This document shows positions 1 through 7,606 of a DNA stretch of 48,927 nucleotides, one piece after another. The stretch is taken from assembly GCA_033765345.1 (NCBI GenBank), contig JANRIC010000177.1:1-48927 (forward strand), read 5' to 3'. This DNA comes from JANRIC01 sp033765345. GTDB lineage: Bacteria; Bacteroidota; Bacteroidia; Cytophagales; Microscillaceae. The first letter of the stretch is position 1; the number at the start of each line of letters is the position of its first letter. Both the position numbers and the translations under genes were made by a program. The notes beneath the pieces were generated by a model. It saw only the letters and a program-made list of their open reading frames with translations, was not told the origin of the DNA and searched no databases.

Positions 1-462
1 GCTGAAGAAGTTAAAATGCTTGCTGAAGAAGTTAAAACGTTTGCTGAAGAAGTTAAATTGTTTGCTGAAGAAGTTAAATCGTTTGCTGAAGAAGTTAAAA
101 CGTTTGCTGAAGAAGTTAAAACGTTTGCTGAAGAAGTTAAAACGTTTGCTGAAGAAGTTAAAACGTTTGATGAAGAAGTTAAAACGTTTGCTGAAGAAGT
201 TAAAACGCTTGCTAAAAAAGTTAAAACGTTTGCTGAAGAAGTTAAAATGCTTGCTAAAGAAGTTAAAACGTTTGCTGAAGAAGTTAAAATGCTTGCTAAA
301 GAAGTTAAAATGCTTGCTGAAGAAGTTAAAACGTTTGCTGAAGAAGTTAAAACGTTTGCTGAAGAAGTTAAAACGTTTGCTGAAGAAGTTAAAACGTTTG
401 CTGAAGAAGTTAAAACGATTGCTGAAGAAGTTAAAATGCTTGCTGAAGAAGTTAAAACGATA
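1..462. repeat. 21-bp tandem repeat, 22 copies
   Basis: Twenty-two contiguous 21-bp units with consensus gctgaagaagttaaaacgtt plus a final t fill the left edge, so the true array may be longer. Units differ at a few sites: acgttt becomes atgctt, ttgttt, tcgttt or acgatt, and gctgaa becomes gctaaa or gatgaa. There are no spacers, so it is not a CRISPR. Because 21 is a multiple of three, two plus-strand frames and two minus-strand frames stay open through the whole array. Confidence 0.97.
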
Positions 463-489
463 ACAACCACGAGATACCCACCCACATAA
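1..489 (+). CDS. Heptad-repeat coiled-coil ORF, 5' partial
   Basis: The frame is open from the window edge to a stop at 487-489; the first in-window ATG is at 16, but it is only a variant repeat unit, so the real start is probably upstream. The product is the heptad AEEVKTF repeated 22 times plus a short non-repeat tail (TTTRYPPT). Placing Val at a and Phe/Leu at d gives an ideal coiled-coil pattern, so a long fibrous or spacer protein is possible. A second frame, from an ATG at 20 to 463, encodes a cationic LLKKLKR repeat and cannot be excluded. Differences between units are nearly all non-synonymous in the AEEVKTF frame, while some (cgt to cga, ctg to cta, aag to aaa) are silent in the LLKKLKR frame. 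Coding status is therefore uncertain. Confidence 0.4.
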   Translation, partial: AEEVKMLAEEVKTFAEEVKLFAEEVKSFAEEVKTFAEEVKTFAEEVKTFAEEVKTFDEEVKTFAEEVKTLAKKVKTFAEEVKMLAKEVKTFAEEVKMLAKEVKMLAEEVKTFAEEVKTFAEEVKTFAEEVKTFAEEVKTIAEEVKMLAEEVKTITTTRYPPT

Positions 490-699
490 GTCCCAAATGC
501 CTCGACCAAACAAAAAGTCTTTTGGATAATTTGGATATTTCAAATGAAATGGTTTAATTAACAAAAAAATACATCGTGGATAAAGCGGAAATAAACGCAA
601 GGGTTGCGTTTATTGGGATGTTGAATGCCATATTAGAAAACCCGTTCCAAAAACAATATCACGAAATAAAACAATCACTTTGCAACTTTATCAAATCAG
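490..699. other. AT-rich spacer with a possible small remnant ORF
   Basis: No complete gene is convincing here. A GTG-started frame at 576-728 would encode about 50 residues (starting VDKAEINARV) and overlaps the start of the endonuclease by 29 nt. It is preceded in frame by a stop at 555-557. I do not recognise it; it may be the decayed end of a gene displaced by the restriction-modification module or the repeat array. Confidence 0.3.
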
Positions 700-1385
700 A
701 TGAAAGTAACAGGAGAACAACTATATAAAAAACTTGTGGACGAGTACAAAATAATTGGAGAGAAAGGAGTGATTAACTTCTCACTCAAAAACTTGACAAT
801 TGCAGTTGAGACAAAAGACACAGTTGGAAATTTGTTACAAGAATGGCTCAAAGCGTGGATGAAAAAAGAAAATATTAAATTTGAAGAAAATACAAACTCA
901 CAAAATTTCCCGACTTCCACCTTGACACAGAAAACAAAAAAAAAGGACTTTTAGAAGTAAAAACTTTTGATTGGGAACGTGGACCGGGTTTCGACCTTGC
1001 TAATTTTGACTCTTACTGCAATTCCTTACTAGAAAACGCTTACAGAATAGATTCAGACTATTTGATTTTTGCCTACCAAATGGAAGGCAGTGAAATTACA
1101 ATTAAAAATGTTTGGCTTAAAAAGATTTGGGAATTGTCTTGCTCAAGTGGAACTTATCCGATAAAAGTACAAGAAAAGAAACAAGTAATTTATAATCTCA
1201 GACCAGGAATTTGGTATTCAGAAAGGTCAACTTTCAAGCCTTTTTCATCAAAAGAAGAATTTCTTGCAGCACTAAACGAAACGAGATACCAATACCCACA
1301 AACCAGACATGGAAATGGGCATTGGCTTAAAAATGTTCTAAAAAACTACGAAGCACATACAGGTGTTTCCTTAGTTGTTAAGTAA
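700..1385 (+). pseudogene. NgoBV/NlaIV-like type II restriction endonuclease, frameshifted
   Basis: Two overlapping frames together encode about 228 residues resembling the NgoBV-type restriction endonuclease family, whose known members cut GGNNCC. The first frame (700-954) gives the N-terminal 70 residues, including VETKDTVGNLLQEWLKAW. It then runs into a stop after a shift near 901-912. The other frame, read from about 903 to 1385, continues with FPDFHLD, then LLEVKTFD, which together form a PD...ExK nuclease core, and later YQYPQTRHGNGHW. One base appears missing in the short A/T/C runs just before the catalytic Asp codon. The gene converges on the methyltransferase and overlaps its 3' end by 40 bp. 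It is either a true inactivating deletion or an assembly or sequencing error; the rest of the reading frame is intact, so the event is recent. Confidence 0.8.
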
Positions 1386-2710
1386 TTTAAACTTTCAGAA
1401 GACATAACTTCTGCAATTCTTGAGGTAACGAATTCAACAACAGGAACTGCAACTGTGTTTCCTAACAAGTCAAAAGCATCATATTCTTTGGTTGGGATTT
1501 CGTACCATTCAGGGTAACCGAACAAACGCAATCCTTCACGAATAGTTAAACGTCTTAATTCATTTCCATCAGGAACAGCAAGGCGAGAAACATCAGTTGC
1601 AACTAAAGTTGGAGCAATATCATTTGGGTCTAGAATTTTATTAATCTCAAAACTCAGTTTCCCAGTTACAATATTATAGCCTTTGGGTTTTGTAATATCA
1701 TAATCACGGTATGTTTTAATTCCGTTTGGTGTTTGCTCTTTGACTAACTTTTTTGGATGTTCAAACTTCAAGTAACCTTTTTTAACCAAGTCATCAAGCA
1801 TTGATTTTAATTCGTTTTTAGGCTTATCCATAAAAGTGTTTATTTGTTCAAGTGTTAGAGCCATTCCGTCCATCCAATCAATGCCGATTTCAATTGCCCA
1901 TTGTTTTTTTCTTCTTTCTTTGAAAAACTTATTTAAAAATTTGCATTGTTCGTCAGTTACTTCACCTTTAATACCAATATCCCAACTGTGGATATTATTA
2001 TCACCACCACGCTTGTCTTTGATGGATTTACCATACAAATCTTCAATTTCAAAATGCGATAAAAGCTTATCAACAAATTCAGACTTTAAAGGCGCAAGTC
2101 CTTTTTCAAGAATGTTTTCAAGTTTAGCATACTTAGGCTCATTTCCATTTAACTCAACTTTTTCATCTTTGGTATCAACAATAAAAATACGCTTGCGAGA
2201 TTGTGGCAAACCAAATTCAATTGAGTCAAAAACTCTCCAAGACACCTTATACCCTAAATCATTTTCAAGCGTGTTTAAAATCGTTGACAGAGTTCTACCA
2301 ATTTCATCGTTTTTGTTTTCTAAATCGTGCTTAACAAGACCTTCCACATTTTCGAGAATGAATCCATACGGTTTTTTATCTCTCAGAATTCTCTCGATTT
2401 CAAAAAATAAAGTACCTCTTGTATCAAGAAAACCTTGTCTTTTTCCACCCGAACTGAACGGTTGGCAAGGAAAACCGCCTAATAAAAAATCAAAATCAGG
2501 AATAAACTCATTTCTAATTTCAAAAATATCACCCGCCAAAAAGTCGTGTTTGAAATTATGTTTTAATGTTTTGACAGCATGCAGTTTTATTTCAGAAGTC
2601 ATTACGCATTCTGTTTCATATTTTAGCCTATTAAAAACATTCTCGAAACCAAGTCTTATTCCACCAAGACCTGCAAATAAATCAATGAATTTAATTTTCT
2701 TACTTTTCAT
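1346..2710 (-). CDS. DNA (cytosine-5)-methyltransferase of the RM module
   Basis: A 454-residue C5-cytosine methyltransferase that would protect host DNA from the adjacent endonuclease by methylating the same site. Motif I is FIDLFAGLGGIRLGFE (residues about 8-23), the catalytic Pro-Cys is in GGFPCQPFSSGG (Cys about 82), ENV is near 120, QSRKRIF near 170, and the C-terminal LLGNTVAVPV is motif X. The long stretch between motifs VIII and IX is the target-recognition region. I place the start at 2710 (MKSKKIKFIDLF), which overlaps the upstream DUF6471 gene by 11 nt; an ATG at 2752 would add 14 residues without motif support. All catalytic motifs are intact, unlike in the partner endonuclease. 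A GGNNCC specificity is inferred only from the NgoBV/NlaIV resemblance of the endonuclease. Confidence 0.93.
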   Translation of the reverse strand: MKSKKIKFIDLFAGLGGIRLGFENVFNRLKYETECVMTSEIKLHAVKTLKHNFKHDFLAGDIFEIRNEFIPDFDFLLGGFPCQPFSSGGKRQGFLDTRGTLFFEIERILRDKKPYGFILENVEGLVKHDLENKNDEIGRTLSTILNTLENDLGYKVSWRVFDSIEFGLPQSRKRIFIVDTKDEKVELNGNEPKYAKLENILEKGLAPLKSEFVDKLLSHFEIEDLYGKSIKDKRGGDNNIHSWDIGIKGEVTDEQCKFLNKFFKERRKKQWAIEIGIDWMDGMALTLEQINTFMDKPKNELKSMLDDLVKKGYLKFEHPKKLVKEQTPNGIKTYRDYDITKPKGYNIVTGKLSFEINKILDPNDIAPTLVATDVSRLAVPDGNELRRLTIREGLRLFGYPEWYEIPTKEYDAFDLLGNTVAVPVVEFVTSRIAEVMSSESLNYLTTKETPVCAS

Positions 2711-2987
2711 TGCTTGACTTTTTATGATATTCGACATTTGGTTCGGCTGCAATTAACATCGTTGATTCATATTCTTCAATTTCAATTTTTGAACAACCAA
2801 TTGCAGAAAGACATTGTATGAAAAAACAGGCACTAAAGCTTCCACGACTAATTTTGCTATCAATACTAGATTTCGTTTCGTGGACACCTATTTCATTCAG
2901 GAGAACAGCCAAATCAGCGTTGGACACGCCACGTTTGACAAGCTCAGATTTAAGAAGTCGTTTGACCTTATCGTTCCAACTGACCAT
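2700..2987 (-). CDS. DUF6471 family helix-turn-helix-like protein
   Basis: A 95-residue protein whose first 70 residues fit the DUF6471 pattern: a basic helix (KVKRLLKSELVKRGVSNADL), then the typical KISRGSFSACFFIQCLSAIG segment. The fold looks like a small helix-turn-helix, and this family often lies next to C5 methyltransferases. It is the first gene of a minus-strand pair, its stop overlapping the methyltransferase start, so the two are probably translationally coupled. A controller-like role in setting methyltransferase expression is an inference. The region upstream (2988-3060) is AT-rich and could hold its promoter. Confidence 0.8.
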   Translation of the reverse strand: MVSWNDKVKRLLKSELVKRGVSNADLAVLLNEIGVHETKSSIDSKISRGSFSACFFIQCLSAIGCSKIEIEEYESTMLIAAEPNVEYHKKSSNEK

Positions 2988-3335
2988 AATTGAAAAGTTT
3001 ATGTTTGCAATAATAATAATTAATTGTCATATATGCGAATTATTTGACGAAAATAAAAATAAAGCACTCAACACCAACTGCACGAAAGCAAGGGTTTCGT
3101 GCTGCGTAGGACAGGAAATTGCTAAATTTAAAGTTCAGTGCTTCGTAGGAAGTCTCGCCATTCTCTTTACTAACAATCTTGTTTACGGCCTTTGTGCGTG
3201 TCGATTTTCTTCGGCTTCGTTTTATGAGATTGGGGAGGATGATTTTGATATACTAACTCACGTACAAGCCAGGATTGGGTCGTCAGAGAGGACACTGACG
3301 GGCGAAAGATTGCGTTTGGCGTTTATCCCATTCAT
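2988..3335. other. Intergenic region, right border of the RM module
   Basis: No convincing gene. The plus-strand frame spanning 2818-3339 is antisense to the DUF6471 gene and shows no recognisable motif. The left 70 bp are very AT-rich and probably promoter-containing for the minus-strand RM genes. Composition rises toward 3100, which may mark the boundary between the acquired module and the resident chromosome. A hairpin at 3080-3102 is listed separately. Confidence 0.5.
3080..3102. other. 8-bp perfect hairpin
   Basis: GCACGAAA (3080-3087) and TTTCGTGC (3095-3102) form a perfect stem with a 7-nt loop. No T-run follows on either strand, so it is not a standard intrinsic terminator. It sits near the apparent border of the restriction-modification island and could be a recombination or RNA element. 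Confidence 0.5.
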
Positions 3336-3902
3336 TTAAAAGTAGGGCTTATGCATATCGTATCGTGCAGGATTTTCAGTTTGCATAAGTTTTAGAAGTT
3401 TTTCCATTTCCAGGTAGCGTTTGGCGTAACCCAGCAAAGCGTTGATTTTTTGATTTTTACTTTGCCCCAGCCCAAAGTCATTGTGTACTTTCTCGAAGTG
3501 CAACATGCAGAACGTTTCCAATTCGGAGTCATTCAAAGATTGATCAAGCAATTGATGGATATTTGCTAGGTTGTAGCTTCGGTCTTTGGGAGAAACCTCC
3601 TCAGAGCTTAGGGAAGAATTTTTATTTAAAAATTTATCAATAATGGCTGTGGGTAATTCTTCTTCCAGTTTATCAATGATGTATAAAAGTGCATGGTTGA
3701 TGCGTGCCTGTTCTAACCTGACATTCTCTGCGGAGATAAGGCCGGAGTTGATCTCACGTTGTAGGCGGTTGTAGTTGGCAGACTGTAAGATGACTGTTTT
3801 TTCGTAATCTTTTCCCTGTGTGAGTTCTAAGAGAGCCTTAATGGCATGAGAACTTTGATCTTCTAGAATATAGGTCTTAAGTTGGTGAAGTTTTGTAGGC
3901 AT
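3336..3902 (-). CDS. Stand-alone effector-associated-domain (EAD) adaptor
   Basis: A 188-residue soluble all-helical protein with two domains. Residues 1-82 match the EAD11 pattern: an N-terminal helix with AIKALLELTQG, then ILQSANYNRLQREINSGLIS, and a closing RINHALLYIIDKL helix. Residues about 112-188 look like a second death-like EAD, with LLDQSLNDSELETFCMLHF followed by NDFGLGQSKNQKINALLGYA. EADs are known as homotypic adaptor modules that couple sensors and effectors in bacterial conflict systems, usually as fusions. Here neither a sensor nor an effector is attached. The gene lies 138 bp downstream of the NHLP-type exporter on the same strand, so co-transcription is possible. The EAD assignment is by pattern recall, so the exact subtype of the second domain is uncertain. 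Confidence 0.7.
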   Translation of the reverse strand: MPTKLHQLKTYILEDQSSHAIKALLELTQGKDYEKTVILQSANYNRLQREINSGLISAENVRLEQARINHALLYIIDKLEEELPTAIIDKFLNKNSSLSSEEVSPKDRSYNLANIHQLLDQSLNDSELETFCMLHFEKVHNDFGLGQSKNQKINALLGYAKRYLEMEKLLKLMQTENPARYDMHKPYF

Positions 3903-4011
3903 AATTTATTTAGATTTTTTAGACAAGTTAGCCAAAAAATTGTGATTTCAAACATCCCAGGGGTAAAAATCTATTTCTGTGGCTATATTTATTGCCGATT
4001 TTTTATTACAG

Positions 4012-4038
4012 GCCCTCCTTGATATGCTGAGGGAGGGC
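4012..4038 (-). terminator. Hairpin directly after the exporter gene
   Basis: GCCCTCC (4012-4018) pairs with GGAGGGC (4032-4038), extendable by two more pairs around a 9-nt loop, only 2 nt beyond the exporter stop codon. The minus-strand sequence after it is A-rich rather than T-rich, so it may act as a weak terminator, pause site or 3'-end stabiliser rather than a full stop before the EAD gene. Confidence 0.45.
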
Positions 4039-4040
4039 AT

Positions 4041-6977
4041 TTACTCGATTTGTCTGGCGGCCAAATCCTTAAAAGGTCCGTCTATGGAGATGAGCTCATC
4101 AAAAGTTCCGGTTTGTACAATGCGTCCTTTGTCAAAAACAAAGATTTTATCCACATCTTTGATCGTACTGAGTCGGTGGGCGATCACAATTCGGGTCGCC
4201 TGGAGTTTGTTGAGGCTATTGGTGATGATTGATTGGGTACGATTGTCGAGAGCACTGGTGGCTTCGTCAAAGATCACAATACGGGGCTTATGTACCAGTG
4301 TGCGTGCTATGAGCATTCGCTGCTTTTGCCCACCCGAAAGCGTGCTACTGCCTTCACTGATGACGGTGTGCATACCCATCGGCATTCGTTTGATGTCTTC
4401 GTCGAGGGCTGCCAGTTTGGCGGCTTCCCAGGCGTCTTCCATGGTGAGGTGCGGCGAGGAACCCACGATATTAGAAAATATATCTCCGGGGGTAAGCTGA
4501 CCATCCTGGAGTACTGTCCCGATTTGGCGGCGTACCAAGCGTATATCCAATTGGCTAAGTTCCTGATTATCAAAAAAGATTGTGCCTGATTCCGGCTTAT
4601 CAAAGCCCAGCAATAGGCGAACCATGGTAGATTTGCCTGAGCCGGAAGGACCTACAAAGGCGACATAATCCCCGGATTCCAGTTTGAGGGAGATATCTTG
4701 TAGTACCAGTGGACTATCTTTTTCATAGCGAAAGTTGACCTGGCTGACTTCAATTTTACCTTTTAATTTACCGGGATTGGTCTTGCCACTGTCAGTTTCG
4801 GGTAAGGTTTCCAGAATAGGGCGGGTACGATTATAAAGCGGAAAAATTCTGTAAATCGTGAGCAAAGACCCACTCATTGCCAGCATAGCCGCCATAAAAG
4901 CTCCATACGCCGCATTAAACGCCAAAAACTCTCCTGTGGTGATGGTATTAAATTCGCTGCTTTCAATGAGTACTAAATAGATCACAGCCGAAAAGAGCAG
5001 AGGAGTAATGGAATTGATGATACTTTGAATATTTTGAATGCGTAAAGCCTGATAGGAAAATTGCTTCATTTTACTGAAATGATTGAGCCAATGGGTGAAA
5101 GCCTGAATCTCTGTTCCTGTAACCCGAAGCTTAGAAATACCGATGAGTAGCTGTAATACAACGCCTTGTGTTTTGCCTTCATATTCCAAAGAAAGTTTTT
5201 CCTGGGCAATTTGCCACCTTCCGAGCAGATAAATGATGATGATCTCAATAAAAACCAAGCAGGCTGCCACCAAAGCTAATCTCAGGCTATAATAAAAAAG
5301 CAGCAAAAAATTAAGTAAAGAGAAAATACTGCCCAATACGCTGGTGACAACCACGCTGGAGAGCATGTGCCGAATTTCGTTGATTCCCATGGCGCGTTCT
5401 GCCAGATCACCAGTGGTATAGTTGCGAAAGAATGAGACCGGTAAATTCAACAGACGATCCCAAACTGCGGTCTGGAGTCGATGATCCATTTTGGTTTCAA
5501 TTCTAAGGAGTGCATAACTTTCAGTCAAAGTAAAAAGTACATATCCGAACATAGCCATCAATAATCCAAAACCTACCTGAAGCACTTGAAAATTATTGGC
5601 GTTCGGGATTACGCCATCAAAGAGCATTCCGGTCATAATCGGAGGGACAAGATCCAGGACACTGGCACCAATTCCCATCCCTAAAAGGAGGTAAAAATCA
5701 CGGTAATCCTTGAATATTCCGAATCTCAGTAAATCCGGCACGGTGATTTTTTTATCGGGAAAGGGTTTATAAAAAGTAAACGCTATCTTATCTACCAGGG
5801 TATTGGTCTCTGAATCAATGATAAAAGTTCGGTTATGGGCAGGTTCATAGACTTCATATCCTCGGTTGGGCAGGGGCATTAGGGCTATGGGTTCGCCACT
5901 TTCCTTCAAAAATCCTAACAAAGCCCCAGAGTCTTTTTCCCACCAGTTGTCTTCCAGCAGGATTTCCCGGAATCTGACCTTAGAGGCACGGGTGATGTCA
6001 CCCAGGGGATCGGTTTTGCTGATTTCATCGGGAAGGTCTAGGTCGATGCCGTCATAATTGCTCACTACCTGGCAGGCGTTAAACAGGTGGTCTTCCGTAA
6101 AAGACTCGATGCTGGAAGCGTATTTGTGTACGGCGTCTTTATTGAGGATAGATTGGGCATTTTTCAGACTTTGATTGGTTCGGCGAAACTGATTTTCGTA
6201 TTTATCACGCAGTCGTTCTTCTTCCTGCCTCTGGAGCAGGTCTATTTCTGCTTTTTCCAGTGCCAAGATGGTTTCATCCAATAATTTTAGTCCTTCCCAG
6301 GAGGCATCCTGCATCAGGGCTTCTTCCGAATGTAAAAACTTCATGCCTACATTGCGGTCGGATTGCAAAAAAGAACGGCGGGTTACGGGTAATAAAACAT
6401 CGGTATCTTTGGGATAGATTTGCCCACTGCCATTGATGAGTACCGAATCCAATTTGGAAGAACTGATTTTAGCCCAGACCACTTTGCGTTGAGAGGAGAT
6501 AGACTCACCTTTGCGTAAAATGACCCGTTCATCAGCTTTGACCATCAACTCGGCTTGTATATTGGGGTGATTGGCATTCTCAGAAATACCATAAAAAATA
6601 TTTTCAATCCATTGTGTAAGTAGTGCTGTGGCTTGGCTTCTGAGGTGCTTATCGAGCCACAAAGCTCTAAAATCCTCGATAGAACAAGCATACAGCAGGC
6701 TGTCTTCGGTTGCATCTGCCGAAAAACCAATACCGTGCGGAGAGTTTTTTGAATTGACCCCCATCAATACCTGATTGGCTTCAACGGCAGAAAAAAAGTA
6801 ACGCTTGCCAGCCGATTGATGCCCGTTTAGTTTGACTGTATAAATATTAAGATGCCCCGACTCAACAAACCATATCTTCTCTGGGTCATCCATTAAAAAA
6901 GGCGTGTTGACGGTCATTTGAATGGGAGTACCAAACAGATGAATTTTATTGATTAGTTCTTCCAGAGGTTCTATCAT
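4041..6977 (-). CDS. NHLP-type bacteriocin exporter, ABC permease/ATPase subunit
   Basis: A 978-residue inner-membrane ABC exporter of the NHLP/NHLM bacteriocin type (the peptidase-less ABC2 class). The N-terminal 130 residues resemble a cyclic-nucleotide-binding-like module (IWFVESGHLNIYTVKL). A middle region of about 270 residues is followed by an ABC membrane domain from about 415 to 690. The nucleotide-binding domain has Walker A GPSGSGKST (about 775), the signature LSGGQKQR (about 880), Walker B IVIFDEATSALD and the switch His in IAHRLST. In known systems this subunit pairs with a C39-peptidase-containing ABC1 partner and an HlyD-type adaptor and exports peptides with nitrile-hydratase-like or Nif11-like leaders. 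None of those partners is in the window. The start at 6977 follows a long AT-rich region. Confidence 0.9.
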   Translation of the reverse strand: MIEPLEELINKIHLFGTPIQMTVNTPFLMDDPEKIWFVESGHLNIYTVKLNGHQSAGKRYFFSAVEANQVLMGVNSKNSPHGIGFSADATEDSLLYACSIEDFRALWLDKHLRSQATALLTQWIENIFYGISENANHPNIQAELMVKADERVILRKGESISSQRKVVWAKISSSKLDSVLINGSGQIYPKDTDVLLPVTRRSFLQSDRNVGMKFLHSEEALMQDASWEGLKLLDETILALEKAEIDLLQRQEEERLRDKYENQFRRTNQSLKNAQSILNKDAVHKYASSIESFTEDHLFNACQVVSNYDGIDLDLPDEISKTDPLGDITRASKVRFREILLEDNWWEKDSGALLGFLKESGEPIALMPLPNRGYEVYEPAHNRTFIIDSETNTLVDKIAFTFYKPFPDKKITVPDLLRFGIFKDYRDFYLLLGMGIGASVLDLVPPIMTGMLFDGVIPNANNFQVLQVGFGLLMAMFGYVLFTLTESYALLRIETKMDHRLQTAVWDRLLNLPVSFFRNYTTGDLAERAMGINEIRHMLSSVVVTSVLGSIFSLLNFLLLFYYSLRLALVAACLVFIEIIIIYLLGRWQIAQEKLSLEYEGKTQGVVLQLLIGISKLRVTGTEIQAFTHWLNHFSKMKQFSYQALRIQNIQSIINSITPLLFSAVIYLVLIESSEFNTITTGEFLAFNAAYGAFMAAMLAMSGSLLTIYRIFPLYNRTRPILETLPETDSGKTNPGKLKGKIEVSQVNFRYEKDSPLVLQDISLKLESGDYVAFVGPSGSGKSTMVRLLLGFDKPESGTIFFDNQELSQLDIRLVRRQIGTVLQDGQLTPGDIFSNIVGSSPHLTMEDAWEAAKLAALDEDIKRMPMGMHTVISEGSSTLSGGQKQRMLIARTLVHKPRIVIFDEATSALDNRTQSIITNSLNKLQATRIVIAHRLSTIKDVDKIFVFDKGRIVQTGTFDELISIDGPFKDLAARQIE

Positions 6978-7606
6978 TTATTTGGGTTGATTCTGTCTTG
7001 ATAATTTGAGCAGACCTATACAAAATCTGCACCGATACACTTAAATATTTTCAAAATATAGCAGAATTAAAGCTTGTAAGTAGTCCATAGTTATTAATCG
7101 ATAGTCCACAATAAATACAATTATTTGATTATCAATTAATTATATAAATAATATACACTAATTATAGGCAACTACTTAGAGTAATTATCCTGATTTTTTT
7201 AATGGTTTCAATCGTTTGTGTTCTGACTTTACTTCAAAATCAATTTAGTTTACATATAAATTATTCTATTTCATAAACATTTTGTAAGCGTTTTTATGTA
7301 TCTTGCTTTTCCAACTGTAGAATGAGCTTTCAAATAAAATATACGAACTTATAAAGAAATGCAAATGTTTCCCAAATATGGAAATATTATCTTATTTTTG
7401 GAACATCAACAAGGCCTGTATATGTTAATAGACTTGCTTTCAATTTGTTATAAAATTGGTTTGGAAATTGCTTATCGAGATAAAATATCAGTCATGTGAG
7501 TTAAGATGTTTTTTCTTAAAAAATCTTATACCAAAAGATAAAAGAAAAACATTACTTACGTGAGATGATTTTGTTTATAAAATGTGCATCACCTGTGCAT
7601 CACCTA
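6978..7606. other. Long AT-rich divergent intergenic region
   Basis: About 630 bp of AT-rich DNA between the minus-strand exporter and the plus-strand lipoprotein gene, so it should carry both promoters. The only ATG frame of note, 7359-7499 (46 residues, starting MQMFPKYGNI), lacks any recognisable leader or family feature. I looked for a double-glycine bacteriocin precursor for the exporter and saw none. An 11-bp unit tgtgcatcacc is duplicated in tandem at 7583-7604, just before the lipoprotein start. Confidence 0.6.

Noticed and set aside
1..462. CRISPR array
   Set aside because: Units are directly adjacent with no spacers and differ by point changes, so this is a simple tandem repeat.
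1836..2717. Plus-strand 293-residue frame
   Set aside because: It is antisense to the C5 methyltransferase, whose motifs are clear, and has no recognisable domain.
2818..3339. Plus-strand 173-residue frame
   Set aside because: It is antisense to the DUF6471 gene at its start, with no signal, domain or plausible composition.
4012..4038. Full intrinsic terminator between exporter and EAD gene
   Set aside because: The stem is good but an A-rich rather than T-rich stretch follows on the transcribed strand, so it was kept only as a weak hairpin.
3979..4589. Plus-strand frames over the exporter ATPase end
   Set aside because: They are shadows of the nucleotide-binding domain, which is unambiguous on the minus strand.
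7359..7499. 46-residue ORF as a bacteriocin precursor for the NHLP exporter
   Set aside because: It has no leader of the nitrile-hydratase or Nif11 type, no double-glycine cleavage site and the opposite orientation to the exporter.
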